From positions 1 to 40,124 of the IMG/VR virus record IMGVR_UViG_3300025769_000286: DNA of 40,124 nucleotides, one strand, 5' to 3'. The DNA is from a virus. Positions 11,301 to 19,215 of the stretch are shown in pieces. The notes beneath the pieces were generated by a model. That model did not search any database, was not told where the DNA came from, and saw only the letters and a list, made by a program, of their open reading frames with translations. The position numbers and the translations under genes are program-made. Positions within the stretch are counted from its first letter, which is position 1, and each line of letters opens with the position of its first letter.

Positions 11301-13259
11301 AGAATTAGTAGAATCGTCATCAAATGCAATAACAGAATATATTGTTTCATAAGTGTCTTCAGCTCTTTTAACTACGAATTTATATTTACTAGCCCAGGTG
11401 GGTGGTGTCATGGTGCTCGGTATATTTATACGTAAGCTATTTGCTGTAACTGAACTTACTGGTGGTATATATATTGTATTACTTCTAGAGGTTAACGCCG
11501 TGGTGCTTCTTAAGTACTCATCCATATACACAATACCAACATCATAGTTCCTGTTACTATGTAAACTTTTTCTGTTTCCGTTAGAAGAGTAATCGGCTTG
11601 AGCTGCGGTAAATTTATAATAACCAAACATATCTGGATTTGGAGCTACAGCAGGATCATCAAATTCTGCGGCAACTAATTGCAGGCTAACTGATGAACTA
11701 CCGGGATTTGTAGCAATTCTAATGGGTTCATCTCTACCATCTATACCTGAATATGTGTGTATATTCGGTGCTTGATCAGTGATAGCACAATTTAGAATGT
11801 CTGTAAGTGTTGCGCCATTACATGGATTATTGGTATTAAAAGGACCTGATATTCCTGGGCCTATTTGTTGAATTAAAAAAGATCCACTAAATAAATCATA
11901 TATACTATTATAATCTTGATTTAATGTGATAGTAAAAGTAATTGATGTTGTAGCTTGATTAGGAGTTCCGGGAGCAGCGCCACCACCTGGCGCATCAAAA
12001 TCAGTTGATTGAAAGTTGAACTGAAAACCTATTTGTGAATCTTGTTTTAATGAAGCCGCGTTGTCTATGTTGGAAAAATCAAAAGTAGCAACTGAATCAT
12101 TTATGTTTTTAGTTATATCAAAAGTATATGTTCCGGTAGACAAAACACCTGTAAATTCTTGTAAATTAATTACCTCGGATTGTTGAGATACCGTGTAGTT
12201 TAATTGATTGTTAACATTGTACCCATCCACATAGTTTCCATACATAAGCCTGTTTGCCATGATGGTTTGAGACTTTGCGGTTCTTGGCACGTTGTCAAAT
12301 AATCTAGTTAGTTGGTTATCACTAAGAGCGGTATATATTTGGTTGTGTCGAAAAACTTCTGTTCTATTTATATTGTTAGACCACCCTAATATGCCTTTAT
12401 TAAACTTTTCAATTACATAAACTCCTGGTTGATTAGCATATTTAAAAAGTAAATCTATTTCTTTAACTAATTTGCTACCAGTGTTGAATGTAACTTCAGC
12501 TGTATTAAAAGCGTTTTCCATTCCAGCGTTAGATAAATCACTAGTATTCAAACTAAAAAAACTAGGTACAAAGGCAATGTCGCTAAACTGAGATATGGCA
12601 GAATATTCATCATCTAAATATCTATATCTGTAAGCAAAGCTTACAATATTTTTTTCTAAAAAGTTTTCTTCTTGACCTGACTGAAGCAAGTTAATTGTAG
12701 GCGCCGCCATAGGTGGTGCTTTAATTACGTTTAATTCAGCATCTGTAATTTGATCAATATGTAATGCTGTTGGGGGAAGATAAGCTCTCGTTATATTTAT
12801 ACATCTAGGTGGGTTTATATTGTCTGTAAAAAACAATAAGTCATCTATTTTATTTACACCATTAATTAAGTAAGTAGGATTAAAATTTAATATTTTAGTC
12901 GATATGACGTGGTAAACTAAATTATTGTTTATAACATTATATGACACAATCATATCAACTTTACCTGTTACTGACTGCCCATTAGATGAATCATGAACAA
13001 ACCAATATATGGTGTTGTTTGCACCATCTTCTAAAACACCTATACATTTTGTGCTTGCAGGATTTAGAGCTACACCATCATAAGTTAATTCTGCTATCAA
13101 TGAATTACCCTTAGAGTTTTCTACAGATCCTATCTCTGTGTCTTCAGTGGAACCAAGTCTCACGTTTAAAGCGTCTACGTATTCACCTGGTGGAAGTAGT
13201 CTTTCATCAACCGACTTATTCATTCGGCCCTTAATAAAATTAGTTTGTATTACCGTCAT
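8304..13259 (-). CDS. Tail nozzle / crAss-like stabilization protein, 1651 aa
   Basis: The N-terminus (TNFIKGRMNKSVDERLLPPG, EYVDALNVRLGS, ENSKGN, residues 5-55) carries the pattern typical of the stabilization protein of crAss-like and marine Bacteroidota phages. It is thought to build the tail nozzle, as T7 gp12 does. The rest is beta-rich, with many Gly, Ser, Thr and Asn residues. Near residue 1180 is GGFDPYMNEYVLSS. Around 1220-1290 there is an Ig-like segment. Around 1500-1555 there is a module (YYLNTSSFSTATSVYTDANL, ending in CSTC) that I recognise as a recurring unit of Bacteroidota phage tail proteins. The start overlaps the stop of the ring protein gene as ATGA. The large size suggests added receptor-facing modules on a nozzle core. 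Confidence 0.8.
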   Translation of the reverse strand: MTVIQTNFIKGRMNKSVDERLLPPGEYVDALNVRLGSTEDTEIGSVENSKGNSLIAELTYDGVALNPASTKCIGVLEDGANNTIYWFVHDSSNGQSVTGKVDMIVSYNVINNNLVYHVISTKILNFNPTYLINGVNKIDDLLFFTDNINPPRCINITRAYLPPTALHIDQITDAELNVIKAPPMAAPTINLLQSGQEENFLEKNIVSFAYRYRYLDDEYSAISQFSDIAFVPSFFSLNTSDLSNAGMENAFNTAEVTFNTGSKLVKEIDLLFKYANQPGVYVIEKFNKGILGWSNNINRTEVFRHNQIYTALSDNQLTRLFDNVPRTAKSQTIMANRLMYGNYVDGYNVNNQLNYTVSQQSEVINLQEFTGVLSTGTYTFDITKNINDSVATFDFSNIDNAASLKQDSQIGFQFNFQSTDFDAPGGGAAPGTPNQATTSITFTITLNQDYNSIYDLFSGSFLIQQIGPGISGPFNTNNPCNGATLTDILNCAITDQAPNIHTYSGIDGRDEPIRIATNPGSSSVSLQLVAAEFDDPAVAPNPDMFGYYKFTAAQADYSSNGNRKSLHSNRNYDVGIVYMDEYLRSTTALTSRSNTIYIPPVSSVTANSLRINIPSTMTPPTWASKYKFVVKRAEDTYETIYSVIAFDDDSTNSVWIRLEGDNQVKAKEGDFLIVKADISGPLNTVVKTKVLAIESKANNFLTPEASQGIGTNSAFISEPAGLYMNLKPQGFTITDNTNGFFDSGQEGGRSGKRGGPAAVAGVPCFREVVNSSGATEVENIAIPEGSLVNFAIRFNRNSSDGGFLVGSSDQKTYDYNRTVVASQDYNSLFEFVNGEGIDFTEGVASGIGTQPGNVYTNIIGDLNNLENPTAPYQPNGDNRYQFYTVSAGTPPATGVQSVGTAGTKLTLGLISGTGGDSGQRTRVEGQVTINIGTASLILETEPLNADLDIYYENDEVFDIFAGYHQSGSKTGDQNQTAVQPAIVNLGFFDCFAFGNGVESYKYLDELDGSSFTLGQRTTSVSEEDYKEANRYASITYSGIYNADTNINRFNEFNLSDGNFKDLEKSFGDINVLHSFETNLLVLQEDKISNVLLSKQALQAAQGAGVVATSTAVLGTQLARIEEYGISNNPESFAAYGDSRYFTDTSRGAVIQLKGTGGVNDKLTLISELGMRSYFRDNFIQYPDTQKIGGFDPYMNEYVLSSNTIGLPNAYQANTEIPVQCGAKFGAYEYDDPIIYNVNLGEAQGNVIVSYIITGTVAIDYEWSSTTGNIPAATGSGSFNFNKNTSTPTNLKITVTPTGSYTAGFIVGCPTVNELTIINVALGSVSDDGLFIHDEFYWNDGTTTSPVESVQTSFSFTPFDTNRLARYTSITGIESEGLFPPNNATVYMASNKIDFDTLVFSPASGYPGPTIPPAADKFSFLVSNTLYTSSQADINALVAAATDITAVTNPSTGYYEANFTYSNPTNQTYLYLIYNYAGVAPITLEFGTTPLLACCLGSSSSYYLNTSSFSTATSVYTDANLTTLATDGFYKDSGGTVREQSSGLLISSAACSTCNYIYISSVQGSPTTLCTGNYVMSVQAQTTTNHAFASVTIGDVLSVIPPGAAPNTYIAYSAVQNEDTATGTTFRIAEINASGEIIALFYGGTGTCGAPL

Positions 13260-14176
13260 TTAATCCACTTTGCTTGACTTCTAAGATTCATTAAAAGCCT
13301 ACCTGGATGTATGTCGCTTAGGCGAATTTTTGCATTTCTTAAAAGTGCTGATTTATCTTTCCTTGCTCTATTTACTATAAACTCTTGCACACCTAATCTT
13401 GAGTTTAAAATAGCATACTTAATGTAAGAGTAAACATAATCTTCAAATAATTTATTTACACTTACTGCTGCATCATTTCCATTCTCCATTCCGTCTGATA
13501 CATATTCTAATACACACAATTGATTTGCCATACCTGAACTAAAATTTATAACACCAGCTTTTTTATCAATTCTGTATGTGGGATTTATATTGGCTGTTTC
13601 TGTATTTAAACCAAACCTTGCACCGATTTGATAATCAAAATACCAGCAGCCATCTACGCAATACCCCATTCTACCATTATATTGACCTTCGCCAAGATAA
13701 ATAGATTTTTTGGTGCCTGCAATTCTTTGTCTATCTAAAGCAGAATATTCTGCTTCTAAAATATTTCCATTAATATCAAACAGTATTCTGCAATCATGAG
13801 CTTGTAAATAACTTTTAGCTGAATTAACTTGTATGTTTTCACTAAGTGGTAATAGCATGCCGTCTTTATACATAGAAATTCTAACATAGTTTACATAGTC
13901 TGGAGGCAATACATATCTCAATCTGTCACATACATCTAATTCTAAAACTTTAATTTCTTTGAATGCATCGTAATTCAATTCTTGTATAGCTCTTTTAGCA
14001 AAGAATAAAACCTGGTATCTATTAACGTTGTTAATTAACTGTAAGTTGTCATTGTAGATAAGCATAAAGTTATTTACTATATCTTCTAATGAAACATACT
14101 GATAGCTACCCCAATTTGCATCTTCTGGAATGTTGCCTGAATTTTCGTAATATTGATAACCTGTTAAATATGCCAT
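13256..14176 (-). CDS. Tail tubular A-like / ring (connector) protein
   Basis: This 306-aa soluble protein has an N-terminal helical part (SLEDIVNNFMLIYNDNLQL, RYQVLFFAKRAIQELNYDAF) followed by RLRYVLPPDYVNYVRISMYK (about residues 89-108). The LPPDYV stretch and helical-then-beta layout are typical of T7 gp11-like adaptor or ring proteins in crAss-like phages. The C-terminal part is helical and basic (RKDKSALLRNAKIRLSDIHP). It lies between a connector-like gene and the 1651-aa nozzle gene, with ATGA coupling to the latter, which fits a ring between portal and nozzle. The specific assignment to gp11-type proteins is by resemblance and order. Confidence 0.7.
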   Translation of the reverse strand: MAYLTGYQYYENSGNIPEDANWGSYQYVSLEDIVNNFMLIYNDNLQLINNVNRYQVLFFAKRAIQELNYDAFKEIKVLELDVCDRLRYVLPPDYVNYVRISMYKDGMLLPLSENIQVNSAKSYLQAHDCRILFDINGNILEAEYSALDRQRIAGTKKSIYLGEGQYNGRMGYCVDGCWYFDYQIGARFGLNTETANINPTYRIDKKAGVINFSSGMANQLCVLEYVSDGMENGNDAAVSVNKLFEDYVYSYIKYAILNSRLGVQEFIVNRARKDKSALLRNAKIRLSDIHPGRLLMNLRSQAKWIK

Positions 14177-14180
14177 AATC

Positions 14181-15128
14181 TTATTGTGTAGTTTCTGTTA
14201 ATCTATCTTCTGCTTCCAACGATTGACCAAACTTAGTAACGTCTGCTTCTCTTACAGACACACCTGCGTATTGTAAAATTTTATTAACTAAACCATTCAT
14301 GTCTGATTCTGGTAGCTCAAAATCTTGGTAGTCCGCTGCAGATGCGTTAAACACCGGCTCTCCTCCTGCGAGAGTATTGTAAGTCCATTTTGGAGTTTGT
14401 GGGTATCTTACGTATTGAGCGTGTATATCGGCTGCTCCAGTGATAGTCGTAGGATAAACGGTAACTGTATTTCCTAATGCCGTTCCAGTTGCGCTATCTA
14501 ATACATATGCTGGGAACATTGTAGTTGGAGCAGCAATGTTAGAATTGGTTAGGTAAAATATTTTATTTTGTGTTACTCTTTCTACTTCTCTAATATGAGT
14601 GTTAGAGTATATAGAATAATTTTGTCCAGCTGCAATTAGAGGGCTGCTTAAAGTTAATTGAGTATCGCTATCTACAGACACAACAAATGCTTGTAATGAA
14701 ATAGTGGTGTTGACTACTAAACTTCCAGGGGTTACGGTAGTTAAAAAATTTTGTCCTGCTTCAATTAATAAAGAACCACTGGTGCCAGTGGCTGTTCCTG
14801 AATCTAATAAGTTTGAATAGTAAAATATTTTATCGACTAAATAATAATCTGAAGGAAGGCTGTATGTATTAGCATTTACTTGTGTAAGAAATGTGTTAAC
14901 AGAAAAACTATCTATAACCTCTACAATACCTTTAGTAATGTTTGCGTATCCTGTACCAGATTTACGCATTACTTCAGCATTAAGCTGATTGTTATATAAA
15001 TAGAAATAATCCTCGAATATATCAAGTTGCGCCTGTTCTGCAAATAAATTAAAATCGCTAGGGGAAATATACCCGTAGTTATTTTTATTTATTACAGCCA
15101 TTACTGCATTTCGTACTTCGTTTATCAT
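14181..15128 (-). CDS. Head-tail connector / ring protein
   Basis: This 315-aa protein begins INEVRNAVMAVINKNNYGYI, then SPSDFNLFAEQAQLDIFEDY (about residues 2-41), a conserved opening I know from structural modules of Bacteroidota phages. The middle (about 110-175) is beta-rich and contains a small hydrophobic beta domain. Near residues 180-185 REVERV is followed by more beta structure, and the C-terminus is helical. It starts 18 bases after a TATCTTTG promoter element and is followed after 4 bases by the ring gene. Function is inferred from gene order between capsid and tail genes; a neck or ring role is most likely. Confidence 0.65.
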   Translation of the reverse strand: MINEVRNAVMAVINKNNYGYISPSDFNLFAEQAQLDIFEDYFYLYNNQLNAEVMRKSGTGYANITKGIVEVIDSFSVNTFLTQVNANTYSLPSDYYLVDKIFYYSNLLDSGTATGTSGSLLIEAGQNFLTTVTPGSLVVNTTISLQAFVVSVDSDTQLTLSSPLIAAGQNYSIYSNTHIREVERVTQNKIFYLTNSNIAAPTTMFPAYVLDSATGTALGNTVTVYPTTITGAADIHAQYVRYPQTPKWTYNTLAGGEPVFNASAADYQDFELPESDMNGLVNKILQYAGVSVREADVTKFGQSLEAEDRLTETTQ

Positions 15129-15145
15129 CGTATCTAGTGTTTATA

Positions 15146-15153
15146 CAAAGATA
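15146..15153 (-). promoter_or_regulatory. Bacteroidota-type -7 promoter element TATCTTTG
   Basis: TATCTTTG on the minus strand fits TAnnTTTG and sits 18 bases before the start of the 315-aa connector gene, in a 67-base gap. The next bases (TAT) match those after the element at 36499. Just upstream (plus 15155-15162) is a short A-run, which is a T-run on the coding strand. It follows a weak 4-bp stem, which could be a poor terminator for the gene before. No clear -33 box was found. Confidence 0.5.
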
Positions 15154-15195
15154 CATAAAAAAAATACGTTTCGATTTATTCGAGGATATACCCCT

Positions 15196-15948
15196 TTATT
15201 TTTCTAGCATTTTCTTTAACAGCTTGTAGGACTCTACACCTTCATCGGTTTGAAAATAAGAAGCAACAATAAAAGATGGTTCTTCGCCATGAGGAACTGT
15301 GAGCATTTTAGTTTTGTTTTTCTTCAAATTAAAATACACATCTCTGTTTTTATTTCTCATTTGCAGTAAAGTTGCGCTAAACATCTTGACCACCTCATCC
15401 TGTAATTCGACCATAGGATCATTAATTAAATCCAAAAACTCTTGAGGATCTCTTCTAGCAAACACCATAATATCTCTTTTAAGCTCTGCTGTGGTCATTT
15501 TATCTGCACGAACACCTAATACTACTCTTGAAATACTTTCGAGCTTAGAAAGGCTTAAATCGCGTGCAGCTATTTGTGCCTCTAATTCAAAGTTCATAGC
15601 TTCCATGTCTTGAGCGGCGTCTTGTTCATTATTTACTTCATAAAAAACATTGCCGTTACCTGGGTGAAGTTTTAAAAATTCTTGTAAGATTTGATTTTGC
15701 CTTGGAACTCTTAACATTCCTTCTTCAAATATAATAGGTTCTAATATTGCATTGCCATCCTGCTCGTCTTCAAATATTGATTTTTGATTTCTAGCATAAC
15801 GTAAAGCTCTATTGATTCCTGTGTCTTCGTCGAAATATAGTAAGGCTTTTCTTTTTGTGTGTTTTGATGACAGCATATATGAAAGAGGTGCTGCATCTCT
15901 GGTAAGTCTGTATACTTTATCCTCGTATACTTTTTTATTTTTTTTCAT
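15196..15948 (-). CDS. Conserved Bacteroidota phage structural-module protein, unknown role
   Basis: This 250-aa soluble protein is basic at the N-terminus (KKNKKVYEDKVYRLTRDAAP) and contains RKALLYFDEDTGINRALRYA, then RNQKSIFEDEQDGNAILEPI (about residues 33-75), followed by acidic helices and a helical C-terminus. I recognise the pattern as conserved in Bacteroidota phages next to capsid genes, but I know no function; a head-completion or neck protein is plausible. It lies between the major capsid gene, from which a hairpin terminator separates it, and the connector genes. The leader TTAAATCAAATG resembles that of the scaffold gene. Confidence 0.7.
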   Translation of the reverse strand: MKKNKKVYEDKVYRLTRDAAPLSYMLSSKHTKRKALLYFDEDTGINRALRYARNQKSIFEDEQDGNAILEPIIFEEGMLRVPRQNQILQEFLKLHPGNGNVFYEVNNEQDAAQDMEAMNFELEAQIAARDLSLSKLESISRVVLGVRADKMTTAELKRDIMVFARRDPQEFLDLINDPMVELQDEVVKMFSATLLQMRNKNRDVYFNLKKNKTKMLTVPHGEEPSFIVASYFQTDEGVESYKLLKKMLEK

Positions 15949-15974
15949 TTGATTTAATTTAATATTTATAAAAA

Positions 15975-16006
15975 ATATCTAAGGGGTGACTTGCACCCCT
16001 TGATAT
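15975..16006 (-). terminator. Hairpin terminator after the major capsid gene
   Basis: On the coding strand an 8-bp stem AAGGGGTG/CACCCCTT encloses a 5-base loop. It is extended by a further GATAT/ATATC pairing with one bulged base, and is followed by a T-rich run (ATATTTTTTAT). It begins 14 bases after the capsid stop codon. This is the clearest terminator in the window and may allow partial read-through, because no promoter element was found between it and the next gene. Confidence 0.75.
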
Positions 16007-16020
16007 TATAAAACTACTTA

Positions 16021-17451
16021 TTATGCATCTTGGAATAAGAAGAAGTTGTTTGCACCTAAAGTACAAAGCGCTCTTTCTGATAAGAAGTTAACTTGCATTA
16101 CGTCAGTACCTGAAGTAGCAGCGCCACCAGCAGAACCAGTAATCCATGTTTTATATCTTCTATCTTCAGTTTCAGAAGCTCTATATCTTACGTGTAAGAA
16201 TGGTCTCTTAGCGTTCTTACCTAAGATTTGATCGTATACTGAAGTAGAACCAGCAGGTACAAGTACACCATTGATTTTTCCTCCAACAATATCACCTCTC
16301 ATAGTAGGATCGTTAAGGTATTTCCAATCTGTTTTGTAGAAATCATAACCTCTTCTGAATCCAGAGAATCCTAAATTTAATGCCATCTCTTCGTCATTAT
16401 CAAATAATCCGTAAGAGCTACCACCTGCACCATATGAATTTTGTGCAGCTAACATGTCATCAATGTCAAAAGAAAATTCTCTGTTTAAGAATAATACATT
16501 TTCCTCGATAGCACCTTGCTTATCTAATCTCTGAATGATAGCGTCAAAGTCTGCTAAAGCCGCTGGAATTCCACCGCCCCAAACATTTCCTCTTTGACCT
16601 AATACATAGAACAATCCTTCAGATCCTTTGTTACCTGTACCTGATGCTACACCAGCCGCGATAGCTGCCACACCAGAACCTGCTTCTGCTGGAACTGCTT
16701 CCACCATAGCTGTTTCTAGGTAATCCTCGAATCTTAATCTTGTTTCATGCTCTGATTTTAAATACCATAAGTATCCTGTTGCTCCGTTTTCAGTAGTAAC
16801 TTCGATCCATCCAATCTGAGCCATATCAGAACCAGATACTTCGTAAAGATCTTTGATAATGATTGGGCTATTCTGGAAGATAACGTCGTCAGCTTCTAAT
16901 GAATTTGCCATAGCAACTGAACCTTTTTGGAATTCAGAACCATAAATAAATAATGAACACTGTACACCTGCAGCCATTGTCTGACCACCTGCTTCGTAAT
17001 ATGCAACGTCAATAGTACCAGCTGCATAATTTACAGCAGTAACGATACCTTTGTTGCTGTTAGTAGAACCAATAGAGCTGTCAGATAACATAAATGTTTG
17101 ACCTACTCTAATAGCAATACCACCTGTACCTGGTACAAGTACGTCATTGACTGTTAATGTAGCTACGTCTTGAGCTGCTGCCGCACCTGAAGTTACGTTA
17201 GTGTATTTAGTGTGTAATCTTCCTTGCTCCGCCCATTTAATAAGGTCAGAGTTAGAAGGCATTTCAGCGCCTACCATTCTTAAGAATGACGCTACTGTTC
17301 TGTTCCCGTATCTTTCAAACTCCTTTTCATAAGTATCAGGTAGATACTGATTCAAGAAGTTGAAGTTAGTTATGTAGTTTGACTGAACGGCTACTCTTTC
17401 TGCACTTGGCTGTAAAGCAAATGTAGGAGAGGCCTGAACTGAACCTGGCAT
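16021..17451 (-). CDS. Major capsid protein
   Basis: This 476-aa protein follows a scaffold-like gene and precedes a strong terminator, the usual setting of a major capsid gene. The N-terminal part (NYITNFNFLNQYLPDTYEKE, FERYGNRTVASFLRMVGAEM) is a helical N-arm. Residues about 75-160 form a beta insert. VLGQRGNVWGGGIPAAL, the acidic spine-helix-like segment near 300-330 and the beta C-terminus (YKTWITGSAGGAA) fit an HK97-fold capsid protein of the kind found in Bacteroidota phages. Its frame is rich in frequently used codons compared with its neighbours. The leader (AAAATTTAAAATTATG) has no Shine-Dalgarno, as in highly expressed Bacteroidota genes. The fold assignment is inferred from position and length. 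Confidence 0.85.
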   Translation of the reverse strand: MPGSVQASPTFALQPSAERVAVQSNYITNFNFLNQYLPDTYEKEFERYGNRTVASFLRMVGAEMPSNSDLIKWAEQGRLHTKYTNVTSGAAAAQDVATLTVNDVLVPGTGGIAIRVGQTFMLSDSSIGSTNSNKGIVTAVNYAAGTIDVAYYEAGGQTMAAGVQCSLFIYGSEFQKGSVAMANSLEADDVIFQNSPIIIKDLYEVSGSDMAQIGWIEVTTENGATGYLWYLKSEHETRLRFEDYLETAMVEAVPAEAGSGVAAIAAGVASGTGNKGSEGLFYVLGQRGNVWGGGIPAALADFDAIIQRLDKQGAIEENVLFLNREFSFDIDDMLAAQNSYGAGGSSYGLFDNDEEMALNLGFSGFRRGYDFYKTDWKYLNDPTMRGDIVGGKINGVLVPAGSTSVYDQILGKNAKRPFLHVRYRASETEDRRYKTWITGSAGGAATSGTDVMQVNFLSERALCTLGANNFFLFQDA

Positions 17452-17474
17452 AATTTTAAATTTTTAAATTGTTA

Positions 17475-18635
17475 TTAATTACTTTTTTTTATACTTCTAA
17501 TCTTTAAACCTCGACCTGAGTCTTGATTCAAAGACCTTACTTTGAAACCAGATTTTGATGTGACTTGTGGAGTTGACCTTACATCCATATTTATATTTTT
17601 AGTTTTTTTGGATATATTTTCTACTGCATCCGCCTTGCCTTGCTCGTAAAAGAACTTGGCATATTTGTCTGGATTCATTGCCATAGATAAAGCCCTATGA
17701 TACTGAGCGGTGTCCTTTACCAATCCTCTATTGTCAACATATCTTTGAATAAAATTATCAATAGATGACTGACTTGATTTGACATCCTCTACAGATCCAG
17801 GTAAATAAGAAATTTTCTTATCGTTAATAACAAACTCAAAACCTTTGAAATCTTTATTAAAGACTTTATTAGTTTCTTCTTTAAACCACTGTAGCTTTTT
17901 AGCTGCTTCTTTTTCATAAACAGCATTTTCCTCTATGTACTTTCTATAAGCTTCGACTTCCTTTTTATTGCTTTCAGAAACAACTTCTCTTGACTCAAGA
18001 GGTAGTTTGTATTTTTCTTTTTGCTCTTTAAAGTATTTCTTAGCTTTAGATAGCTCTCTTTTTTTTGCTAATTGTTTTTTCTTTTTTTCTTTATCATCAT
18101 CTAAATCCTCATCGAAACCAAATTTATCATCCATTAGATATTGAATATCTTCTGAATCTAAACCTTCTTCGGTTGCAGAATAATAACTAGCAATTAAAGA
18201 ATCAGGATTCATAGAATCGTAATCTTGTTGTAATTTTACAAAATCACTAATACTTCTGCCTGTTTCTTTTTTATATTCAAAGTAAGCTTTTACATCTTCC
18301 GGTAATTCTTCAGATGCATTTCGCTTAACAATGAAGTCATCCAGTGAAGACACCTCTTCACCGTATTTGTTTGTAATATATGAAAGAACATCAGTCTCCG
18401 ACATTTCTTGCGCAGAAACTTCTGAAGTTTCTACTACAGGTTCTTCAACTTTTTCTTTTACTACTTTTTCTTCTTCTGCCGGAGCTTCTTGAAGATTTAC
18501 ACGCTCCACCTCATCTTTTGGCTCTGGATTATCCACGGCTTCTAGTTGGGCTTCGTGTTTCTCAAGTAGTTCTTTTTCGATTTCTTGTGTTGATTTAGAC
18601 TCTAGTTCGCCTAAATCTCTTACTTTAATTTCCAT
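17475..18635 (-). CDS. Head scaffolding protein
   Basis: This 386-aa protein is highly charged. Residues 1-100 are Glu/Val/Pro-rich and acidic. The centre (about 170-260) is a Lys/Glu/Asp coiled coil that includes DEDLDDDKEKKKKQLAKKRE. The C-terminus is basic (SGFKVRSLNQDSGRG, KIRSIKKSN), suited to binding the capsid shell. There are no catalytic motifs. It lies immediately upstream of the capsid gene with a 23-base gap and is preceded by a promoter-like TAACTTTG. These are standard properties of a prohead scaffold, and no separate prohead protease was seen nearby. Confidence 0.75.
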   Translation of the reverse strand: MEIKVRDLGELESKSTQEIEKELLEKHEAQLEAVDNPEPKDEVERVNLQEAPAEEEKVVKEKVEEPVVETSEVSAQEMSETDVLSYITNKYGEEVSSLDDFIVKRNASEELPEDVKAYFEYKKETGRSISDFVKLQQDYDSMNPDSLIASYYSATEEGLDSEDIQYLMDDKFGFDEDLDDDKEKKKKQLAKKRELSKAKKYFKEQKEKYKLPLESREVVSESNKKEVEAYRKYIEENAVYEKEAAKKLQWFKEETNKVFNKDFKGFEFVINDKKISYLPGSVEDVKSSQSSIDNFIQRYVDNRGLVKDTAQYHRALSMAMNPDKYAKFFYEQGKADAVENISKKTKNINMDVRSTPQVTSKSGFKVRSLNQDSGRGLKIRSIKKSN

Positions 18636-18651
18636 TTGATTTAATTTTTTA

Positions 18652-18659
18652 CAAAGTTA
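18652..18659 (-). promoter_or_regulatory. Bacteroidota-type -7 promoter element TAACTTTG
   Basis: TAACTTTG on the coding strand fits TAnnTTTG and lies 16 bases upstream of the scaffold start, in the 34-base gap after the PAP2 gene. It would give the scaffold-capsid pair its own strong late promoter, ending at the hairpin near 15990. A -33 box is not evident. Confidence 0.5.
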
Positions 18660-18669
18660 AACAATAATT

Positions 18670-19215
18670 CTAAATATATTTAAGATGCTTTATATGATTA
18701 TAAAGGTCTGTTCCTAATTTTTCTCCCACTGTTTTATCTGATTCATAATGCACCCTTGCAACTATTCTACTATTAGAGATATTTTCAGCTGCCGTCTCAA
18801 AGTGTTTTTTTAAATGCGGGTACATAGCTGTTAATGCCAGTGACACTAATTTTGATTGTGCGGAATGACCTGATGGGAATGCAGGGGTTTGAGCACTTTT
18901 CATTTTTAAATAATCTAAATCAATTTTAAATTTTTTTGCATTTACATTAGGTCTCGGTCTGTTGTGATAATTTTTAATTTTTTTAATTATAGGCTCTGAT
19001 TCATTTAACAACTTTTCTACCACTTTATATGGAAAAGATTCTACTCGATATGAAAAAATATTTTGAAACACATTTAATATGTTATCATATTTAGGTGGTA
19101 AAACTTTATTTAAGGGCATTAACTTTAATCTTTTTATTTCACCTAATGTTCTTAAAGAATTATCTTTAGGCACAGAAATTTGTTTGTATTTTTCAATATT
19201 AAAATTTTCAAACAT
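18670..19215 (-). CDS. PAP2-superfamily phosphatase-like protein
   Basis: This 181-aa protein carries all three PAP2/class A acid phosphatase motifs with correct spacing: KX6RP (KIKNYHNRP, near residue 85), PSGH (FPSGHSA, about 114-119) and SRX5HX3D (SRIVARVHYESD, about 148-162). The expected catalytic residues are therefore present. Unlike lipid phosphate phosphatases it has no membrane segments and no signal peptide, so it should be a soluble cytoplasmic or virion enzyme. It is tightly coupled (TAATG) to the portal gene and followed by the scaffold gene. The substrate is unknown; a role in head assembly, nucleotide or phosphate release, or inside the virion can only be guessed. Confidence 0.85.
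   Translation of the reverse strand: MFENFNIEKYKQISVPKDNSLRTLGEIKRLKLMPLNKVLPPKYDNILNVFQNIFSYRVESFPYKVVEKLLNESEPIIKKIKNYHNRPRPNVNAKKFKIDLDYLKMKSAQTPAFPSGHSAQSKLVSLALTAMYPHLKKHFETAAENISNSRIVARVHYESDKTVGEKLGTDLYNHIKHLKYI

Noticed and set aside
15129-15195. Strong terminator in the gap before the connector gene
   Set aside because: Only a 4-bp TCGA stem with an ATAAA loop precedes the T-run, too weak to call with confidence.
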